NCBI GenBank assembly: GCA_009192285.1
Contig: WBVU01000004.1
Span: forward strand, 3,370,001 to 3,434,000
Length of the DNA: 64,000 nt
Source: Morchella semilibera
Taxonomy: Eukaryota; Ascomycota; Pezizomycetes; Pezizales; Morchellaceae
Direction of reading: 5' to 3'
In this document: one piece after another, positions 58,376 through 64,000 of the stretch
How positions within the stretch are numbered: the stretch's first letter is position 1
Layout of the letters: every line of letters begins with the position of its first letter
Program-made: the position numbers and the translations under genes
The notes under the pieces: model-generated
Told to the model about the DNA's origin: nothing
The model's input: only the letters and a program-made list of their open reading frames with translations
Database searches by the model: none

Positions 58376-59930
58376 TTAGAAAGCAGGGTTGGCGTTGGTC
58401 AAGAGCTGCTCAAAGTAGGCCTGGAACCAGGTACCAGCCTCAGGAGCAGGCTGAAGAGCATCGGCGTAACCACAGTGAGCGTCGTAGCGGACAGCAGTGG
58501 TGTCAGAAGTTCCGTCAGACTCACCACCGGCTATATGGGGTCAATGTCAGCGGCTACTACTTATATCTTAATAGAGGGGGGGAAGTCCTTACGCTTAACC
58601 CAGACGAAAGCATCAAGGAGAGCATCATCGACAGCGGTGCCAGGGCGGATACCGAAACCGGTTCCAAGAGCGTTGCACCAGTCACCCTGGGCGAGCTGGC
58701 CAGTGGGCTGCTTTCCAGAACGTCCCTGGTCAACGATGAAGCGAGCGTTTGGCCATCCGTTTGAGGTAAGAGCGGGTCCCATAGCGTTGATGTACTTCTT
58801 CTCATCACAGTTGACGTTGGGAGAGGTGTATGATGGGCAGGTTGCAAGGGACCATCCGTTGTAGTTGGCAACGTTGGTAGCAAGACCACGAAGCTGGCTT
58901 GGGGAGCCAGCGTCCTTGTAGATTTGGGCGTACATGACAGCCGCAGGGGGAAGGTTAGCAGGCCACCCAAGCCATCCTCCGTGCCCTCCATCAAGGTACA
59001 TAGTAACGTTGGGAAGAGCGAGTTGCTTAACGGCGTAGACGGTCAACTCTTTGTAAGTAGATGCGGCGTTAGCGCACTTTGCAACGCCCATGTTGGTAAT
59101 CAGGTTGGCAAGTGAATCGGGTTCAATAACCAATACAATTGGGATATCGGGGAAGTCGAGCAAGATGGCACGGATGGCATCAATGTATGCCTGGTAGTTT
59201 GCGACTCCTCCGTTGGCAATAGAATACTCTCCATTGGAAGCCAAAGCAGCGCAATCACGGTCGGGTAAATCGTAGACAACGAATGGGACGATATAGTTGC
59301 CAACACCAGCGGCCTTGATGGACGTGAGGTAAGTCCTCATGCTAGGAACTTTGGCTGCGGTATCACTTTCCAGTAAAATAGGATTAGCTTGGTATCATTG
59401 GGGCATAGAATAGAAGACAGGAAAGACTCACAGCCAAGTGAAAGATGGCACATTGGCAACAGATGCGGCCTTAGTGGCCAGGGCAGTCTTTCCAGCAGCA
59501 ACGAGTGAGGGGATAGCGATGCTGGATACCTCAGAAGCGTAGTAAGGGTTGGCCCATTGGGTCTTGCCACTGAAAGGGTTTCCACTAGCAGTGACAACGG
59601 CAGTAGCACTAGTAATAGTTGCGGTACCAGTCGCAGTCGCAGTCGCAGTCGCAGTAGCGGTAGCGGTAGTACCGGCAGCAGTGGTTGAAGAAGCAGTACC
59701 GGGAAGACATTGGTAGTAATCTAGAAAGTTCTGTATTAATACTCAAACTTACTATAAACTAGTATATCGGCTTAGAAAAACTTACAGTCATTGATCTTAC
59801 TACAGTAAGCTCCGGAAACACAAGTAGTACCGCCAGTGTAGTTGATACCACCACACTGTGCGTAGAGAGCCTGCTGAGCAGCGACAAAAGGAGCTGCCAA
59901 CAGAGCTCCTGCGATGATTGATCCCTTCAT
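58376..59930 (-). CDS. cbhII: GH6 cellobiohydrolase with N-terminal CBM1
   Basis: Exons are 59930-59786, 59720-59432, 59365-58593 and 58530-58376 (453 aa). Signal peptide MKGSIIAGALLAAPFVAAQ; CBM1 with its cysteines in YAQCGGINYTGGTTCVSGAYC, then YYYQCLPG; a Thr/Ala linker (ATATATATATATGT); then the catalytic barrel. Catalytic-site motifs are YDLPDRDCAALASNGE (acid Asp), VIEPDSLANLITNMG, YLDGGHGGWLGWPAN, RFIVDQGRSGKQPTG, WVKPGGESDGTSD and APEAGTWFQAYFEQLL. It releases cellobiose from the non-reducing end of cellulose. All junctions keep frame. Confidence 0.96.
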
Positions 59931-60060
59931 TGTGAAAGGCTTTGAGAGAATGGAAATGTAATGTGCTTAAGGAATGTCTGGTACAGTCTGCTTGAACTGC
60001 TGTTGGAGATGCTGCCGGTGGTAGTGAAGAAAGGGCTTCATTCGAGGATGGGATCTGGGT

Positions 60061-60068
60061 CTTATATA
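60061..60068 (-). promoter_or_regulatory. Probable TATA box of the GH6 gene
   Basis: TATATAAG on the minus strand, about 130 bp before the GH6 ATG. Confidence 0.4.
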
Positions 60069-63000
60069 CTTTCCCCTTACTCTGAATAGGTCTCTTGTGG
60101 TGAGAGATTGTATGAAATCCATGCCCGTTTACCCCCCAAGGTTGGACATGGAAGAAAGAAGATAAAAGCTTAGATTGCCGTGCATCGGATTTGCAGCCCG
60201 GAGAAGCGCAGTAACCTTTCCTCACATTAGCGGATAGCTCTCGAATGGTTTAGTGTAAGGTACATCGTGACATAAAGGAGGCGGGGTGAATATCCGAAAT
60301 CCGAATCTCATATATATGGCCATAGACGGGGTTCGTTAAAATTCAGTACTAGTATGATGTATACTTCGTTGACAGGGTTCTGGGTAAAGGTACATGTAGT
60401 GAAATATGTTGATTCAAGGAACCGGGAGATGACGAAGATCTCCGTATGCATGCACATATTCAGTGCGATGCTTCTCTGCAGCATTTGTTATTGATTTTAT
60501 TATTTTCTCCTGAGGCGCCGGAAGAATAACCCAATCAACGTTTTTGTTGATTATCCGGGGCTATTAGCTAGCCGCAGGTACCAAATACGGTTCCCTGGGT
60601 TTGTGTGCAACTGCAGGAGCCCACCCGCCCCACTCTGTTCACAGGGCGGAGATTGTGGAGAGACGTTCCCGAATGTAAAGGAGCAGAGACATGTATTTCT
60701 CCTTTAGGCCCAGACTGCGGGGTCAGAGATGAGACTGGTGGTTGTGGAGAAGCTAGGGGAGGCAGCATTGAATGGGTTGATCTTGGAGATTGACATCTGC
60801 ACGGCCCGTGGACCCGTCACATCGGCCACATGTCGCTCTTTCCGTGCCTTTTCTCACATCACCCCCTCACCCCCCTCACCCCCCCAAAGGTAGCATGTAT
60901 ATACGTGCCACTATATTTTCTCACAACCAAAAAACCGTGCATAAGTGATCAATAGCGCCATTGAAGAAGAGGTAATCGTGTGTAAAAGTTTGGAGTTCAG
61001 CTCCAGCTACGCCTCAACAAAAGTATGCGTAAGTTGGACACGATCGAACATTGGAGATATCGGATCATAAAGTAGATAGAGGTGTTAGCTATGCTCCCAT
61101 CTCATGCGATGTAGGTACACAGCACGTCGTTAACGTTAAAGTCCCCGCTAGGAATTCATGAATTCAACTGAGGCGCGTCTGATGTTAATGAGGCAGATAT
61201 TAAATTTGTACGACAGAGCAACGAAATCTTTCAGTTGATGGTTAATCCTTGCAGTTTAAGGGACTGCGCACTGGGTCAGTTTTTGTGCTAGGGGTTCCGG
61301 GAGAGGTTGTTATTGCTCCGGCATCCCTGGCTCAGTTTAAAACTCTTATCTTATCTAATCAGTAGGCCCGTTATGATATCCTATGCCCGTATTTGTCGAG
61401 CAAGTTGGGGGGCCTTAAAAACCCTTTTTTACATGCCTTTAATTAATTATAGACTTGGATCAGCCGGATCAACTATCACCAAAATCCTGACCGCATTTTA
61501 GACATACAATACCGGACACCACAATTGTTACACTATATGTAGTTAGGTAGCTGCTGCTAGCTACGTACATGTATATACATGTATTTTAGCTTTATGTACT
61601 ACATGTACTCAGTCGTTAATTAAAAAGTCGGAATTTTTCATACGCGCTAGGTTGCAACGATATCCGACGACTTAGTTAACGCGCGAGTATGTACATGTAT
61701 GTATTAGTATACTCAAGCTGTACTTATTATAATTACATGTAATTCGACCCTATGTTGAAATATTCTAGAACCCATCGGCCTACCAAGGTATTTAGAGTAC
61801 CTTGACTTTCAGAAGCCATATTCGTATATATCACTATATACTACATGTATAGCTATATATTGGAGAGTGATGGTATATTCTGGATATATGGTCCGAGAAG
61901 ACACATAGTACATACCTCATGATCATGCAATGTTTATACAATTTTAACAACTTCCTGATGCCTTATTGGTACGTACACGCATACCAGTACTGCATTCCCG
62001 GCACTCAGACCATCGACGACATCGCCACTTTGCCAACCTCAAAGGCTCCATCGGACCGGAGCGTTACTCTCAGAAATATAATACGGGAATTTTCTCCCCA
62101 CTTAGCTATAGCGGTGGCAATATCCTGGTCCTCTATGTAGTACATAGTACACCCATATTGGAGAACCGGGCCAAGGAGGAATATTATGCTTCATTCTCCG
62201 ATAACCCTTGTCCAACAAACGAGATTAAGTTTTTCCGTTGATTTAATTTAGGGTCTCCTATAGTAGCGCTTATTATCTGCTGAACACAACGCTATATTGG
62301 AAAAATATTACCACCGGCTCAGCCTATCGTCATATCATACGAGGGCCGAGTGGGACGTCCCCATAAGATCTAACCTGGATTATGAGACGGTGAGAATATA
62401 TGAGCAGTTTTGTGGTTTGGCACCGCCAGTTATGGGGTGATTAGTAGTAGTTACTAGTTGATGCGCTAGAATCATAGTATATCACTCGGAATTTGCTCTC
62501 CGGCAAACGGGGACGGAGGCCGGGGAATGTAATCAACCTAAGGCTGAAATAGATATTTTACTTTTTAATATCAAACTTGAACCTTTCTCGTATCTGTCTC
62601 CTAGGGAGGTCCTATCTAAGAGGTTTTAGGGGTCTTGGTTGTGGAAGCTTTGGTAGAAGGAAGATCTTAAGAGAGGAGGAATTACATGTTGTCATGTAAC
62701 GATATAGTACATGTACCTTTACTTCAAAAAATATTCTATACCATTACCAAAACTAAGAGCTAGATAGGCAACGCTGGCCATCAGTTGATATCGTCTATGC
62801 CAATTGGCTAGATGCATCTAGCCGAGCCCCACAAATGCGAGAAATACGAGTTTCAGCCACAGAGTTTCGGCTAAAGAATGTTAGCCGAAAGTCTGGGGAT
62901 TTGTGCTCGGGTGTAACCAGCAAGCACGGGCCGAACGCTTTGCAGGGAATCAGAATTTACGATGACAGGAGTCCGGCTCGGCACTAGCACTGCTTTAAGA

Positions 63001-64000
63001 TATCTCAAAACGTGGCGTACCATGGATTATATCGCGACGTCCTCTGGAGACAGTTACGGCATCAAAATTCTGTAAGCAGAGAGAATTAAATTAACATAAT
63101 TAATGAGCGAAAGAAAACTCCGTAGACTTATTTACACCCTCTGGAATTATCTTACTAAGGGCCCTAAATCACATCATACGGTTTGTCATAGGAAAGAGTA
63201 TCTAGGACGGACCGATTCGCTTACAAGATGGACCGTTCGGCTACGGGACGACATAAATTTGTCCCGCCTGCAATAATTGATTATTCTGGGGGGGGGGGGG
63301 GGCACATAGCCCGATATGGCGGTACAGCGTTTTAGTCCGTTGTCATCATGATAACCAGAGCCTTACCGCCATTGAACTAACTGTAAATACGGAGCCGTAT
63401 GTACATGTACTTATATCTTGGTGTATTCTGCAGCAAATGATTGCCATGTGGGGTATTATGGAACATTGTAATTGGTTCCCTTGTTTCATCCTTGACCACG
63501 TGCACCACGCGAGTCATTTTCACTAGCTGGGCAGATTTAGAGTATGATTGACAAAATAGCCAGCATCTGATTATATGAAAAACCTTCCTGGTGGATTCGG
63601 CCATTACTAGTTTTGGTCCCGTCTCTGCGTGCAGTTGGTATTCTGGCAGGGTATAATATTTAGGTGGAGTCGGTGGCTCCCTAGTCTCGTGCCCATCCCC
63701 TATTTTGGTGTGGTTGGAGATGTAGTATTTTTTATGTATTAGCACACCACATAAAGGAGTACCGATTGGGTCTGGGAACGAGACTAGTGGCTCCCATTCC
63801 TTCCCCTGCGTTAATACATATATATATGCTGCTGCTGCACTTGCTCGTATCGCGATCGGCAGCTCGACGTGGAGCCCGGGTCCCGTTGCCTTTAGCTCGA
63901 GGCTCGGAGATGTTAGTCCCACAGACCAAGATGAAGTTCTCTCCTTTATAATTTAGAGGATTTGGCTCTGATTTTGGCGAGGAGCCTTTGAACGGAGTAA
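60069..64000. other. Terminal region without a supported gene
   Basis: AT-rich and dense in TACATGTA (about 60391, 61568, 61578, 61601, 61691, 61734, 61842, 62710, 63400). Imperfect hairpins at 62821-62910 include TTTCGGCTAA with its inverse six bases later. A G-run lies at about 63290-63302. An open frame on the minus strand (63377-63922) lacks an ATG at its head and family features; I do not call it. Confidence 0.4.

Noticed and set aside
63377-63922. 181-residue open frame on the minus strand near the window end
   Set aside because: It does not begin with ATG and has no domain or splice support; kept only as a note.
1-64000. CRISPR arrays, rRNA or bacterial-type operons
   Set aside because: None seen; introns and gene families are eukaryotic.

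Overview
The window reads as nuclear DNA of a filamentous ascomycete (Pezizomycotina). Genes carry many short GT-AG introns, mostly 50-75 nt, with CTAAC-like branch sites. There are fungal-specific proteins (NUP49, FIP1, TYW1, a CBM1-bearing cellobiohydrolase) and one intron-containing nuclear tRNA-Lys. The GH6 and GH74 enzymes suggest a plant-litter or wood saprotroph. An early-diverging class such as Pezizomycetes is possible, but that is inference.

Layout. 0-11.7 kb is a GC-richer housekeeping block: NUP49 (5' cut by the window edge), FIP1, a small secreted six-cysteine protein, TYW1 and, diverging from it, ULA1 (the NEDD8/Rub1 E1 subunit). FIP1, TYW1 and NUP49 each need one-base frame corrections in GC-rich tracts, which look like consensus errors. 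12.3-16 kb is an array of duplicated modules. It holds an intact HNH-nuclease-domain gene, one intact and two decayed copies of a nuclease-like family, and duplicated upstream segments. 16.2-20.6 kb holds a prolyl-4-hydroxylase-like oxygenase, a degenerate protein-kinase pseudogene and a carboxymuconolactone-decarboxylase-family gene whose ATG is split by an intron. 21.7-26.1 kb holds three consecutive single-pass membrane-protein genes, two with related proline-rich tails. 26.4-29 kb is a soluble double-NBD ABC ATPase sharing a 282-bp divergent promoter with a 77-aa protein. 29-39.7 kb is nearly gene-free apart from one small Ser/Thr-rich protein.

39.7-43.3 kb holds an SDR reductase tail-to-tail with an isocyanide synthase (DIT1/PvcA type) fused to a decayed TauD-type dioxygenase domain. 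43.3-47.8 kb is AT-rich and carries two sibling MITEs with 7-bp target duplications and a separate foldback. 47.8-60 kb is a degradative and secreted segment: GH74, a class-V aminotransferase-like gene lacking its PLP lysine, tRNA-Lys(UUU), a secreted protein of unknown function and GH6 with an N-terminal CBM1. Two TA-flanked MITEs and one orphan exon lie in this segment. I see no convincing gene from 60 to 64 kb.

A recurring genome-level signal is the palindrome TACATGTA. I count about 45 exact copies by eye, almost all intergenic and almost none in the first 14 kb.
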